A stretch of DNA of 64,000 nucleotides from Rhizobium sp. ICMP 5592 (GTDB lineage: Bacteria > Pseudomonadota > Alphaproteobacteria > Rhizobiales > Rhizobiaceae). The stretch covers positions 1,075,049-1,139,048 of the forward strand of contig NZ_QSNT01000001.1 in assembly GCF_009498525.1 (NCBI RefSeq), read 5' to 3'. The translations under genes were made by a program, and so were the position numbers. Shown one piece after another: positions 1 through 9,202 of this stretch (positions are counted from its first letter, which is position 1; every line of letters starts with the position of its first letter). Below the pieces are notes generated by a model. The model was not told the origin of the DNA and ran no database searches. It saw only the letters and a list, made by a program, of their open reading frames with translations.

Positions 1-643
1 CGGCGACGCGGTCGGCGATCCTGAAGATCTCATCCAGCCGGTGCGACACATAGATCATCGCAACGCCACGCTCCTTGAGCGGGCGGATGGCGGCAAACAG
101 CTTCTCAACCTCATCGGCGGGCAGACTTGCCGTTGGTTCGTCAAGAACGAGAACGTCTGCTTCGACGGCGAGCGCGCGGGCGATCGCCACCAGGGATTTT
201 TCGGTTCGCGTCAGTTCCTGGACCCGCGTCGACGGATCGAAATCGCATCCGACGAGCTTCAGGGCCCCCGCCGTGCGGCGTTCGGTCGCCCGCCAGTCGA
301 TCAACTTGCCGCGCAGCGAATAGCCCTGCGCCAGACCGACATTTTCGCCCACGGTCATCCACTCGATCAGCCCGAGATCCTGATGGATGAAGGCGACCGG
401 TTGGCGCTGATTGGGCTTCGGCGGGCGATGTTGATATGGCTTGCCGCGAAACAGGATCTGTCCGCCATCGGGCTTGTAGATGCCTGCGAGCGTCTTGATG
501 AGGGTGGATTTGCCCGCGCCGTTCTCGCCGAGAAGCGCCAGGATTTCTCCAGGCTTCAGGTCGAGCGAGACGTTGGACAGGGCGCGCGTCCCACCAAATT
601 CCTTGGTGATGTCGCAAAACTCGAGCAGCTTTCCGTCGTCCAT
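1..643 (-). CDS. Sugar ABC transporter ATP-binding protein, partial (RbsA/XylG type)
   Basis: The gene reads leftward from an ATG at 643-641 and runs off the window edge, so only about 214 N-terminal residues are present. The protein would energise import of a sugar by a CUT2-type ABC transporter on the inner face of the membrane. Visible motifs are a Walker A (GENGAGKST) near residue 39, a Q-loop (FIHQDLG), a degenerate signature (ELTRTEKSLVAIARAL), a Walker B (VLVLDEPTASL) and a switch histidine (YVSHR). The signature reads LTRTE where LSGGQ is usual; RbsA-type N-domains often deviate, and whether a second ATPase domain follows lies outside the window. A good ribosome site, GGGAGGAG, sits just upstream of 643. 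The palindromic operator at 678-693 overlaps the likely promoter. The substrate cannot be told from this fragment. Confidence 0.9.
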   Translation of the reverse strand, partial: MDDGKLLEFCDITKEFGGTRALSNVSLDLKPGEILALLGENGAGKSTLIKTLAGIYKPDGGQILFRGKPYQHRPPKPNQRQPVAFIHQDLGLIEWMTVGENVGLAQGYSLRGKLIDWRATERRTAGALKLVGCDFDPSTRVQELTRTEKSLVAIARALAVEADVLVLDEPTASLPADEVEKLFAAIRPLKERGVAMIYVSHRLDEIFRIADRVA

Positions 644-677
644 CCCGCTCCTCCCAAAGCTTCGATGAGAGGAGGCT

Positions 678-701
678 ATGTTATCGATAACATTCCGTCA
701 A
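678..701 (-). promoter_or_regulatory. LacI/GntR-type operator overlapping a minus-strand promoter
   Basis: ATGTTATCGATAACAT at 678-693 is a perfect 16-bp palindrome centred on CG, the classic shape of a LacI/GalR-family operator. On the minus strand a TTGACG (701-696) lies directly upstream, so the palindrome falls in the spacer and -10 area of a promoter for the ABC ATPase gene starting at 643. A repressor bound here would block that promoter. No regulator gene for it is visible at this end of the window. Confidence 0.65.
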
Positions 702-1172
702 GAGGCTCTCGATTGACAATGCGGTTTCATCGACGGGATGGCATCGACCTCGCCGCCGTGCCGATCGTCCGCCGTTCTTTTTTGCGTATATGGGCTATAG
801 AATTCGTATATCGGATAAATATGACCCGCCGGGAGATATACTTTCAACTTAAAGCAATGGCGTGGCTTAAATAGATAATTCTTACATATTATGAATTAAA
901 ATATGGGAATACCATTGAATTTCGGCGAGCCTGGTAAGACGTGACCGGAGAATAATCGGGGCTATCGGCTAAATTGCCTGAGTGATTTTTGGGAACTTTC
1001 GCCCCATTGTGGTCAATACTTTCGTGGATTGGATGATGTTTAAATCGATCGTGCATTCACACTGTCTATGGTTTAGTACTATTTATTGGGGAACCGCGAT
1101 CTGCGGTCTGCCTTTTTGTCGTTTGGTGGCCCTTCGGGTCCGCTCACAGGAATCGGCCGTTCAGGAGCTTTG
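702..1172. other. AT-rich divergent intergenic region
   Basis: About 470 bases separate the leftward sugar ABC gene from the rightward AraC gene. The stretch from roughly 770 to 1080 is clearly more AT-rich than the flanking genes and should hold the promoter of the AraC gene. A longer reading frame runs upstream of 1173, but its first 29 codons lack a ribosome site. No conserved small gene or RNA was recognised. Confidence 0.4.
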
Positions 1173-2159
1173 ATGAGGTACGCTACTCAATCCGTTTTCA
1201 AGATTGTGAAAGCCGATGCCGATGAAATGTCGGAGCACTATGCCAGGACCTTGTCGCCCGCAAAGGTGGAGCCCCTTCGGCAGCATTCGCTGATCTCGGT
1301 GGAGGATCGTCATTTTTCTGTCGGACGCTTCAGCGTCTGGAACGGACGATGCCAATCCGGAATGCAGGTGACGCTTTCGCAGGCGCCGGATGCCTATGCC
1401 CTCTACTTGCCATCCTCCGGGGTAATGGAGATAGACGCGGGCAGCAAACGGCTCATTTCGAAGCCGACCACCGCTCTTCTCGGTGACATGTCACGCTTTG
1501 AGAGGCTGACGCTCCACGAGGGACGCGGCCATATGGGCGTGGCCTTCGAAAAGTCCGCAATGATCCAGCAATTGAGCGAATTGCTGGATGCCCCCGTCAT
1601 CGGCGGCATCGATTTTGCCGACACGATCGACCTGGCAACGGCAAAAGGAGCGCGGGTAGCGGCGCTCAGCCATCTGGTCTGGAGCTGTCTGAACGTCGAG
1701 GAGGCGGACCGACCCTCGTCAGCATTCGTCGAGCGCCTTTTGCAGGCGATGATGATCGCGCTGCTGGAAACAGTCCCCAACAATTACTCGGCGCGGCTGA
1801 CGAAGCCAATCTCCCCGGCAATCCCGAAGCGCCTAAAGAGGGCGATCGAATATATGCACAGCAATATTTCGTCGCCGATGGGTGTCGCCGATATCGCCCG
1901 GGAAGCCGGTACAAGCGTGCGCGCATTGCAGGCTGCCTTCCAGCAGTTCAAGGATACCACGCCGCTGAATTACCTTCGGACGATCCGCCTGGAAGGTGCT
2001 CGTAAAACCCTGACGGATCCGGCTATCTCCCTGTCGGTTGCCGAAGTTGCTCGGAACTGGGGATTTTCTCATATGGGGCGGTTCGCTGCGCTCTATCACC
2101 AGTCTTTTGGTGAAATGCCGTCGAGCACGGCAAAGATGGGAAGAGGCGGTTGTCAGTAA
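1173..2159 (+). CDS. AraC-family transcriptional regulator
   Basis: This 328-residue protein is a probable DNA-binding activator. The C-terminal 100 residues hold the two helix-turn-helix motifs of the AraC/XylS family (around IAREAGTSVRALQAAF and VAEVARNWGFSHMGRFAALY, ending with a PSS motif). The N-terminal 200 residues resemble the ligand-binding domain of the AraC_binding_2 type seen in FeaR-like regulators. The ATG at 1173 is preferred over an in-frame ATG at 1086 because CAGGAGC lies at the right distance before it. The gene is isolated: the chemotaxis receptor begins 560 bases downstream and the sugar ABC gene is divergent. Its target and inducer are not evident. Confidence 0.85.
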   Translation: MRYATQSVFKIVKADADEMSEHYARTLSPAKVEPLRQHSLISVEDRHFSVGRFSVWNGRCQSGMQVTLSQAPDAYALYLPSSGVMEIDAGSKRLISKPTTALLGDMSRFERLTLHEGRGHMGVAFEKSAMIQQLSELLDAPVIGGIDFADTIDLATAKGARVAALSHLVWSCLNVEEADRPSSAFVERLLQAMMIALLETVPNNYSARLTKPISPAIPKRLKRAIEYMHSNISSPMGVADIAREAGTSVRALQAAFQQFKDTTPLNYLRTIRLEGARKTLTDPAISLSVAEVARNWGFSHMGRFAALYHQSFGEMPSSTAKMGRGGCQ

Positions 2160-2719
2160 CGGACTGCGAGCAGCGCTCCTCAAGCGATGCGATCTGGATC
2201 CGAACTTCGGGTCGAACTCCGAGGACAGTATTCAACAAACGCAGATTTTATACCGAACACGCAGGAAAGAGGGCCAAGCGCAATTGCGGTTACATGATTG
2301 CATTGAAGTTTGCCGCGTGGTGCCCACTCTATGCTGTGGTTGGTGGCTACTGCTCCCAACGACAGCGTCACCCGCCCGTCGACACCCCAACTTCGATGGG
2401 CGGGATTCGTTTATGAGACTGTCGTCTCTTGTATTCAGTGCTTGTTGATGGTTCGCAAAGCCGAATTCTTCCACGTTTCATGAGTCCGGCGAGCACTCCG
2501 CCGTGCCCCTGCACCGCACGCTATGGGGAGAAGATCGAGCGGTCGCCGCGCAATTCGCTTTATCCATATCGCGTTATTTACATCCTGAACGCGAGTACAA
2601 AATCGTGATCCTGGAACGGCGGAGCGCCGTCTTAAATAATTCTTAGCCATATCGCATCTGATTACCCAGCTATTCCAGCGAGTTATTGTTCTGGCTGCAA
2701 TTTCATAAAGGTATTTCCG
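2160..2719. other. Intergenic region with a small hairpin
   Basis: No convincing gene was seen in these 560 bases; the open frames on both strands have no recognisable protein character. A 6-bp stem with a GAG loop (ACGGCG/CGCCGT, 2616-2630) is followed by CTTAAATAATTCTT and could be a weak terminator. The last 100 bases are AT-rich and presumably contain the promoter of the chemotaxis receptor gene, whose ribosome site AAAGG lies at about 2707. Confidence 0.35.
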
Positions 2720-4609
2720 ATGCGACTTACGATTAAAGCTACTCTTCTTAGTCTGTTTGGAGTTCTTGCCACAATTTCTGTTGTGCAGGGTTTGGTTTCT
2801 GTGAGCAGATTGTCCCTGATCAGCGACGCAACCCGTTCGATCGCCGATAATACGGTCCCATCCGTGCTGGTGCTCGGCCAGCTGAATGCGGATTACGGAG
2901 ATTTGCGTGTCGAACATGAGGGCTATCTGCTCACACGCGGCGATGCCCAACAGCCCATTCTTGCGGAGATGACGGAGACGCGGGCGCAAATTGCCAAGGA
3001 CTTGCAGGTTTATTCGCCCATGATTGCGAGCGACAAAGAGCGCAGCATCTATCAGAAGTTCCTGGATGCGGATACCGAGTATCAGCGGATTTGGGAGCGT
3101 GCCAAGGCCCTGAAGGACGGCGGGAACGATAGCGAGGCCACTGTCCTCCTGCTGGGCGATGGCAAGAGGGCGTATGATAAGGCCGGCAACATAATCCAGG
3201 AGGACGTGGATCAGAATGTCGCCGACAACAAGGTTAGCCTGGATGCGACGAATGCTGCTGTCGCATCGAGCTTGAGCGCTGCCTATCTCGCCCTTTGCAT
3301 TGCCATTGTCGGCGCGGTCGGTGCCATGATCCTGACATTGCGGCGCGTCATTTCTCCCCTCGGCCGGATCACCGGCTACATGAACCGGCTTAGCAACGGC
3401 AATACGGCGGACGCCGTACCGGATCGTGACCGACTGGACGAGATCGGCGAGATGGCCGGTGCCATCGAGGTATTCCGTCAGGCCGCAATTGAAAACAGGC
3501 GGCTCGAAGAAGAGGCAGAGACAAACCGTCGTCTTGCGGAACAAGATCGGATTTCCGCTCAGGAAATGGCGGAAGCGGATGCCGCCGAACGGCTCAAAGT
3601 TGCAACCTCCGGTCTTGCCGCGGGGCTGAAGCGGTTGGCGGCTGGCGACCTTGCCTTTCAGCTTACCGATGCGTTTGCGGCCGATTTCGAGGCGTTGAGG
3701 CATGACTTCAATGCGTCGGTTCGGCAGTTGAACGAAACACTCACGGCTATTTCGCAGACGACGGCAACGATCGACGGCAATTCGCTCGAGATCAGCCAGG
3801 GAGCGAGCGATCTGTCCAGACGCACGGAACAGCAGGCCGCCTCTCTCGAGGAAACGGCGGCAGCACTTGATCAGATCACCAACAATGTCAGTAACTCCGC
3901 CCATCGGGCCGATGAGGCGCGCGCCGTCGCCAACGAAGCCAATGTCAGCGCGAAGCGGTCCGGAGAGGTAGTGGCGAACGCCGTCGACGCCATGAGCCGC
4001 ATTGAGCAATCCTCAAACCAGATCTCCAACATCATCGGCGTCATCGACGAAATTGCCTTCCAGACCAATCTCCTGGCGCTCAATGCCGGCGTCGAAGCAG
4101 CTCGAGCCGGCGAGGCGGGCAAGGGCTTTGCGGTTGTGGCCCAGGAAGTGCGTGAACTGGCGCAGCGTTCGGCCCAGGCGGCCAAGGAGATCAAGGCGCT
4201 GATCCGTTCGTCCTCGGTCGAGGTTGCCGGCGGCGTTCGTCTCGTCAGCGAGACCGGCGATGCACTCCGGATCATCGAGGCACATGTCGAGACGATTAAC
4301 CGGCATATGGAAGCGATCGCCATTTCGGCCAAGGAACAATCGATCGGCCTTTCGGAGGTCAATATCGCCGTCAACCAGATGGATCAGGTCACCCAGCAGA
4401 ACGCGGCAATGGTCGAAGAGACGACCGCCGCCAGCGCCACCCTGGCTTCTGAGGCGGTCAATCTGCGTAGTCTCGTGGCCCAGTTCATGCTGGAGAATGG
4501 TACCGCACGCCAGAACCAGGTAGCAGCGCTGCGGGCGGCGGAAAGCCGGTTGGCAGCTCCGGATCGCCCGGTCAAGGCGAGTTACGGAACTGCCCGGCGG
4601 TATGGCTGA
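2720..4609 (+). CDS. Methyl-accepting chemotaxis protein
   Basis: This 629-residue receptor should sit in the inner membrane and control the CheA kinase. A first membrane helix spans about residues 7-28 and a second about 185-207. Between them lies a periplasmic four-helix-bundle-like sensor of about 155 residues. A HAMP domain follows (about 208-262), then a second HAMP-like segment (about 300-360, around [15 protein letters not shown]). The long methyl-accepting coiled coil carries the conserved hairpin tip [20 protein letters not shown] (about 445-465). The C-terminus lacks the NWETF-type CheR-docking pentapeptide. No chemotaxis genes are adjacent and the ligand is unknown. Confidence 0.95.
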   Translation: MRLTIKATLLSLFGVLATISVVQGLVSVSRLSLISDATRSIADNTVPSVLVLGQLNADYGDLRVEHEGYLLTRGDAQQPILAEMTETRAQIAKDLQVYSPMIASDKERSIYQKFLDADTEYQRIWERAKALKDGGNDSEATVLLLGDGKRAYDKAGNIIQEDVDQNVADNKVSLDATNAAVASSLSAAYLALCIAIVGAVGAMILTLRRVISPLGRITGYMNRLSNGNTADAVPDRDRLDEIGEMAGAIEVFRQAAIENRRLEEEAETNRRLAEQDRISAQEMAEADAAERLKVATSGLAAGLKRLAAGDLAFQLTDAFAADFEALRHDFNASVRQLNETLTAISQTTATIDGNSLEISQGASDLSRRTEQQAASLEETAAALDQITNNVSNSAHRADEARAVANEANVSAKRSGEVVANAVDAMSRIEQSSNQISNIIGVIDEIAFQTNLLALNAGVEAARAGEAGKGFAVVAQEVRELAQRSAQAAKEIKALIRSSSVEVAGGVRLVSETGDALRIIEAHVETINRHMEAIAISAKEQSIGLSEVNIAVNQMDQVTQQNAAMVEETTAASATLASEAVNLRSLVAQFMLENGTARQNQVAALRAAESRLAAPDRPVKASYGTARRYG

Positions 4610-4637
4610 GGCGCCCCTCGGCGAAAAGCAATGATCC

Positions 4638-4680
4638 GGCCACTGCCTCCATATCACCCTTTGATATGGAGGCAGTGGCC
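4638..4680. terminator. Perfect 19-bp inverted repeat after the chemotaxis receptor gene
   Basis: Left arm 4638-4656 and right arm 4662-4680 are perfect complements over 19 bases with a 5-base loop (CCCTT). It begins 29 bases after the receptor stop codon. No T-run follows on the plus strand, so it may be a strong hairpin terminator of the non-canonical kind or a transcript-end stabiliser. Confidence 0.65.
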
Positions 4681-4839
4681 CCAAAAGTATCCTCAAATGT
4701 CAAAAAAGTATCAGTTCTTGGTGCAGGGCGTAGTAGCGGTTCATGACATCCACGCGTAACTTCTGATTATCAGATCGAGCAGCGTCTCTGGGAGGAGGTG
4801 CGACGAGACAATGATCGAACGCGAAGGGAGGTGTGCAGG

Positions 4840-5724
4840 ATGAACCCCGATTTGGAAGTGGTCGCCATCGGCAGCGGCGAATCCTTCAAGGCCTGGGAGC
4901 ATGGCTATCCCTACCGCACCGTCCGCTGGCATTTTCATCCTGAATACGAGATCCATCATGTGGTCGCCACCACCGGGCAATATTTCGTCGGCGATTTCAT
5001 CGGTGAATTCGAGCCCGGCAATCTGATCCTGACGGGACCGAACCTGCCGCACAACTGGGTCAGCGACGTGCCGCCCGGCACCTGCCTGCCGCTGCGCTGC
5101 CGCGTGCTGCAGTTTTCCGAATTCTTCCTGGCGGACGCGACCAAGATCTTTCCGGAGCTTTCCGCCTGCGCCGGCATCCTGGAAATGAGCCGCCGCGGCG
5201 CGCTCTTCACGCCCGAGACCGCCGCTGTCGTCGGTCCGATCTTGGGCGATCTGGTTGAGGCGCAGGGTATCCGCCGCATCGAGCTCTTCATGAATGTGCT
5301 GAATGCGCTGAGTTCGGCGCAGGGCACCCGGACGCTTGCGAGCGCGCTTTATCATCCCGATCCATCCGGCTTCATGTCGGCGGGCGTCAACAAGGCGCTT
5401 TCCTATATCAACACGCATCTGACCGAGCCGTTCAGCGAAAGCGATCTGGCTGAGCTGACCGGGCAAAGCCCGAGCTCGTTCTCCCGCAGCTTCCGCCGGC
5501 ATACCGGTATGGCGCTGGTGCAATATGTCAATCGCCTGCGCGTCAACTTTGCCTGCCATTTGCTGATGAGCCAGTCGGACATGTCGATCACCGACATCTG
5601 CTTTGCGACCGGCTTCAACAATATCTCGAATTTCAACCGCCGTTTTCTGGAGCAGAAGGGCATGGCGCCCTCTCGGTTCAGAGCATTGCTGGCGCAGAAC
5701 ATAGGAGCGGTGGAGGCCGCCTAA
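4840..5724 (+). CDS. AraC-family regulator of the ribitol operon
   Basis: A 294-residue regulator. The N-terminal cupin-like sensor (first 150 residues, with HFHPEYEIHHV near residue 30) probably binds a sugar or polyol. Two C-terminal helix-turn-helix motifs lie in about residues 190-285 (SDLAELTGQSPSSFSRSF and ITDICFATGFNNISNFNRRF). The ATG at 4840 is chosen over one at 4798 because AAGGGAGGTG stands directly before it. It is the first gene of a rightward cluster and lies 210 bases upstream of a sugar-binding protein gene, so it most likely controls the ribitol transport and catabolic genes that follow. Known Klebsiella ribitol operons use a LacI-type repressor instead. Confidence 0.85.
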   Translation: MNPDLEVVAIGSGESFKAWEHGYPYRTVRWHFHPEYEIHHVVATTGQYFVGDFIGEFEPGNLILTGPNLPHNWVSDVPPGTCLPLRCRVLQFSEFFLADATKIFPELSACAGILEMSRRGALFTPETAAVVGPILGDLVEAQGIRRIELFMNVLNALSSAQGTRTLASALYHPDPSGFMSAGVNKALSYINTHLTEPFSESDLAELTGQSPSSFSRSFRRHTGMALVQYVNRLRVNFACHLLMSQSDMSITDICFATGFNNISNFNRRFLEQKGMAPSRFRALLAQNIGAVEAA

Positions 5725-5934
5725 AAAGGGGAGGACAGGGAGGAGAAACCAACAATCCGGGCAGGATGAGACGGGCAGCCAGTCAGGTGCCCGAAGGAGA
5801 AGTGTTGCCCGAAAATAAGCCTTTGGGCGCCGGCCGCAGAGCCCGCCTTAGGTCAAGCACATGCAAGGCCTCGGGCTCGATTGGCGAGCTTGAGGTTTCA
5901 TCGAAAACTTTACCAGTAGGGATGGAGATATCTA

Positions 5935-7020
5935 ATGACCAAATTCGCATGGAAACTGACAGGTGCTGCGGTGCTTGCTGCCGGCCTTCTGAGCGGCGCA
6001 TCTGCCTTCGCGCAATCCGCGAAAGTGACGGACGCGACCGTTGCTTTCCTCATGCCCGACCAGGGCTCGACCCGCTACGAGGAACACGACTATCCGGGCT
6101 TCCAGGCCGAGATGAAGAAGCTCTGCGCCGGCTGCAAGGTGATCTATCAGAATGCCAACGGCGACGCTTCGCGTCAGCAGCAGCAATTCAACTCGGTGAT
6201 CTCTCAGGGTGCAAAGGCGATCGTGCTCGACCCGGTCGATTCCACGGCCGCGGCATCGCTCGTCAAGCTCGCCCAGAGCCAGGGCGTCAAGGTCATCGCC
6301 TATGACCGGCCGATCCCCTCGGTCCCCGCCGATTACTATGTGTCCTTCAACAACGAGGAAATCGGCAAGGCGATCGCCAAGTCGCTCGTCGATCATCTGA
6401 AATCGAAAGGTGTGAAGGCGGGTGATGGCGGCCTTCTGGAAATCAACGGCTCTCCGACCGATGCGGCCGCCGGCCTCATCAAGAAGGGCATCCATGCCGG
6501 TCTTGCCGATGGCGGCTATCCGGTGCTTGCTGAATTCGATACGCCGGATTGGGCGCCACCGAAGGCCCAGCAATGGGCAAGCGGCCAGATCACCCGCTTC
6601 GGCAAGAAGATCCTCGGCGTCGTCGCCGCCAATGACGGCACGGGTGGCGCTGCTGTCGCAGCCTTCAAGGCTGCCGGCGTCGACCCGGTTCCGCCGGTGA
6701 CCGGCAATGATGCGACGATCGCCGGCCTGCAGCTGATCATTGCGGGCGATCAGTACAACACGATCTCCAAGCCCAGCGAGATCGTGGCAGCTGCCGCGGC
6801 CAATGTGGCTATCCAGTTGCTGTCGGGGGAAACGCCGAAGGCCGATACAAAGCTCTTCGATACGCCGACGCAGCTCTTCACACCGGCGCTGGTGACGGCG
6901 GAAAATCTGAAGGCCGAGATCATTGACAAACAGGTCAACGGCAAGCCGATCCAGACGCCGGAACAACTGTGCGGCGATCGTTACGCCGAAGGCTGCAAGA
7001 CGCTCGGGATCATCAAGTAA
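5935..7020 (+). CDS. Periplasmic sugar/polyol-binding protein (XylF-like)
   Basis: A 361-residue exported solute-binding protein of the Peripla_BP_4 (RbsB/XylF) fold. A Sec signal peptide covers the first 26 residues (cleavage expected after AFA). Mature-protein features include MPDQGSTRYEEHDYPGF, close to XylF-type proteins, and the usual alternation of the two lobes. It delivers its ligand to the ATPase and permease encoded next. The neighbouring ribitol dehydrogenase and pentulose kinase make a pentitol, probably ribitol, the likely ligand, but D-xylose-type ligands cannot be excluded. A hairpin at 7039-7066 separates it from the ATPase gene. Confidence 0.88.
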   Translation: MTKFAWKLTGAAVLAAGLLSGASAFAQSAKVTDATVAFLMPDQGSTRYEEHDYPGFQAEMKKLCAGCKVIYQNANGDASRQQQQFNSVISQGAKAIVLDPVDSTAAASLVKLAQSQGVKVIAYDRPIPSVPADYYVSFNNEEIGKAIAKSLVDHLKSKGVKAGDGGLLEINGSPTDAAAGLIKKGIHAGLADGGYPVLAEFDTPDWAPPKAQQWASGQITRFGKKILGVVAANDGTGGAAVAAFKAAGVDPVPPVTGNDATIAGLQLIIAGDQYNTISKPSEIVAAAAANVAIQLLSGETPKADTKLFDTPTQLFTPALVTAENLKAEIIDKQVNGKPIQTPEQLCGDRYAEGCKTLGIIK

Positions 7021-7038
7021 CACCCTCCCAAGCCAAAG

Positions 7039-7066
7039 CCCCGGCCGCCCAGCGCGGCGGCCGGGG
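7039..7066 (+). terminator. GC-only 11-bp hairpin between binding-protein and ATPase genes
   Basis: CCCCGGCCGCC (7039-7049) pairs perfectly with GGCGGCCGGGG (7056-7066) around a 6-base loop, 19 bases after the binding-protein stop codon. There is no T-run. Placed inside the operon, it most likely acts as a partial terminator or 3'-end stabiliser that raises binding protein over transporter core. Confidence 0.65.
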
Positions 7067-7109
7067 ACCCCTGGGGAAGCAGGACCAATCAAGGAAAGGC
7101 TCGCGACAC

Positions 7110-7931
7110 ATGACTGGCGCTAGCGATCAGATAACCCCGACCGGCGAGCTCATTCTCAGCCTCAAGGGCATCTCCAAACATTTCGGTGCGGTCTCCGCGC
7201 TCACCGATATCGACCTCGACGTCCATGCGGGCGAAGTCGTTGCCCTGGTCGGCGACAACGGCGCCGGCAAGTCGACGCTCGTCAAGGTTCTGGCCGGCGT
7301 GCACCAGCCGAGTGCGGGCACGATCACCTTCGGCGGCAAGACGGTCTCGCTCGACGATCCGAGTGCCGCCCTCTCCCTCGGGATTGCGACCGTGTTTCAG
7401 GATCTGGCGCTCTGCGAGAACCTCGATGTCGTCGCTAATATCTTTCTCGGCCGCGAGCTTGCGCCGATGCGGCTTGACGAAACGGCGATGGAGGTGCGGG
7501 CCTGGACGCTGTTGAACGAGCTTTCGGCCCGCATTCCAAGCGTACGCATTCCGATCGCCTCGCTTTCGGGCGGACAGCGCCAGACGGTGGCGATTGCGCG
7601 ATCACTGCTTCTGGAGCCGAAAATCATCCTGCTCGACGAGCCGACGGCCGCACTCGGCGTCGCCCAGACGGCGGAGGTGCTGAACCTCATCGAGCGGGTA
7701 CGTGATCGTGGCCTTGGCGTCGTGATGATCAGCCATAACATGGAGGATGTTCGCGCCGTTGCCGATCGTATCGTCGTGCTTCGGCTCGGGCGCAACAACG
7801 GCGTCTTCTATCCCGACACATCGAACCAGGAACTGGTCAGCGCCATTACCGGCGCCACGGAGAATGCCGTTTCGCGTCGCGCCACACGCCGCCAGGCGCA
7901 ACAGGATATCAGCCAGGAGGGTCAGATATGA
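7110..7931 (+). CDS. Sugar/polyol ABC transporter ATP-binding protein
   Basis: A 273-residue single-domain ATPase, unlike the duplicated RbsA/XylG type, as is common in alphaproteobacterial CUT2 systems. Walker A is GDNGAGKST, the signature is SLSGGQRQTVAIARSL, Walker B is IILLDEPTAALG and the switch is MISHN. The start at 7110 is preferred over an upstream in-frame ATG at 6969 because the longer frame would overlap the preceding gene, and AAGGAAAGG precedes 7110. Its stop codon overlaps the start of the permease gene (ATGA), so the two are translationally coupled. It powers uptake of the ligand bound by the protein encoded at 5935-7020. Confidence 0.93.
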   Translation: MTGASDQITPTGELILSLKGISKHFGAVSALTDIDLDVHAGEVVALVGDNGAGKSTLVKVLAGVHQPSAGTITFGGKTVSLDDPSAALSLGIATVFQDLALCENLDVVANIFLGRELAPMRLDETAMEVRAWTLLNELSARIPSVRIPIASLSGGQRQTVAIARSLLLEPKIILLDEPTAALGVAQTAEVLNLIERVRDRGLGVVMISHNMEDVRAVADRIVVLRLGRNNGVFYPDTSNQELVSAITGATENAVSRRATRRQAQQDISQEGQI

Positions 7932-9178
7932 CCGGCAATGCAAAACAGACCGCGACGCTGCTCGACCGCAGCGACGTCCGCGTCAATCACGATGCCGGGC
8001 TGGTGGCAACGATCCGTTCGTCGATCGACAAGGTACGCTCCGGTGATCTCGGATCGCTGCCGGTTGTCGTTGGTCTCGTCATCATCTGGACGGTCTTCGG
8101 AACGCTCAATCCGACATTCCTGTCCAGCAGCAACCTCGCCAATCTGCTGTTCGATGCCTCGACCGTGGGCGTGATTTCGCTTGGTATCGTCTGCGTGCTG
8201 ATGGTGGGAGAGATCGATCTTTCCGTTGGCTCGATCAGTGGCTTCGCCTCGGCCATGGTCGGCATGCTCTGGGTCAACGAGGGTTGGCCGGTGGCAGCCG
8301 CGATCCTTGCTGCGCTGATCGTCGGCGGCGTCATCGGGTCGCTCTATGCCTTGCTCTTTAACCGGCTGGGCATGCCGAGCTTCGTATCGACGCTTGCAGG
8401 CCTGCTCGCCGTGCTCGGCATGCAGCTCTATCTGCTCGGTTCCACCGGCTCCATCAACCTTCCCTACGGCTCGGCGGTTGTGAACTTTGGTCAGCTGCTG
8501 GTCATTCCGAAGCCGCTTGCCTATGTCTTCGCGCTGCTTCCGGGCATCGCCATGCTGTGGACGGGCTATCGCGACGCGGAGCGCCGCCGCAAGGCTAATC
8601 TGTCAGCCCGCTCCGTCGGCGGCCTGATCGTGCGGTCGGTCGCGCTGACGGCGGCCCTTGAATTCGTCGCCTTCTACCTCAACCAGGAACGCGGCATTCC
8701 CTGGATGTTCGGGCTCTTCGTCGCGCTCGTGATCATCATGAACTACGCGCTGACTCGCACCCAATGGGGCCGTTCGATGGCCGCGGTCGGCGGCAATCGC
8801 GAGGCGGCGCGGCGTGCGGGCATCAATGTGCGACGCATCTATACGAGCGCCTTCGTCCTCTGTGCGATGTTTGCAGCACTCGGGGGCGTGATGGCCGCCG
8901 CGCGTCTTGCCTCGGCAAGCCAGCAGGCGGGCACCGGCGACGTCAACCTCAATGCGATCGCGGCTGCCGTGATCGGTGGAACCAGCCTTTTCGGGGGACG
9001 TGGCAGCGCCTATTCCTCGCTGCTCGGCATCATCGTCATCCAGTCGATTGCCAGCGGGCTGACCATGTTGGATCTGTCGTCCGCCCTTCGCTACATGATC
9101 ACCGGCGCAGTCCTTGCCATCGCCGTCATCGTCGATTCCGTCGCACGCCGCTCCCGCGCCTCTCACGGGCGAGCCTGA
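7928..9178 (+). CDS. Sugar/polyol ABC transporter permease (XylH-like)
   Basis: A 416-residue inner-membrane permease of the BPD_transp_2 family with about ten to twelve hydrophobic helices. It is longer than RbsC (about 320) and close to XylH because of an inserted cytoplasmic segment around residues 210-235 (RDAERRRKANLSARS). The conserved cytoplasmic loop NREAARRAGINVRRIY contacts the ATPase. The start overlaps the ATPase stop by four bases. It belongs with the binding protein and ATPase upstream and precedes the ribitol catabolic genes by 24 bases. Confidence 0.92.
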   Translation: MTGNAKQTATLLDRSDVRVNHDAGLVATIRSSIDKVRSGDLGSLPVVVGLVIIWTVFGTLNPTFLSSSNLANLLFDASTVGVISLGIVCVLMVGEIDLSVGSISGFASAMVGMLWVNEGWPVAAAILAALIVGGVIGSLYALLFNRLGMPSFVSTLAGLLAVLGMQLYLLGSTGSINLPYGSAVVNFGQLLVIPKPLAYVFALLPGIAMLWTGYRDAERRRKANLSARSVGGLIVRSVALTAALEFVAFYLNQERGIPWMFGLFVALVIIMNYALTRTQWGRSMAAVGGNREAARRAGINVRRIYTSAFVLCAMFAALGGVMAAARLASASQQAGTGDVNLNAIAAAVIGGTSLFGGRGSAYSSLLGIIVIQSIASGLTMLDLSSALRYMITGAVLAIAVIVDSVARRSRASHGRA

Positions 9179-9202
9179 TACACCCAAAAAAGTAGGACCA
9201 TC

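Noticed and set aside
2435..4009. 524-residue open frame antisense to the chemotaxis receptor
   Set aside because: It lies opposite a clear MCP gene, is rich in Arg and has no family motif; a shadow of GC-rich codon bias.
5932..7092. 386-residue minus-strand frame opposite the XylF-like gene
   Set aside because: The plus strand carries a signal peptide and the binding-protein fold; the minus frame has no recognisable domain.
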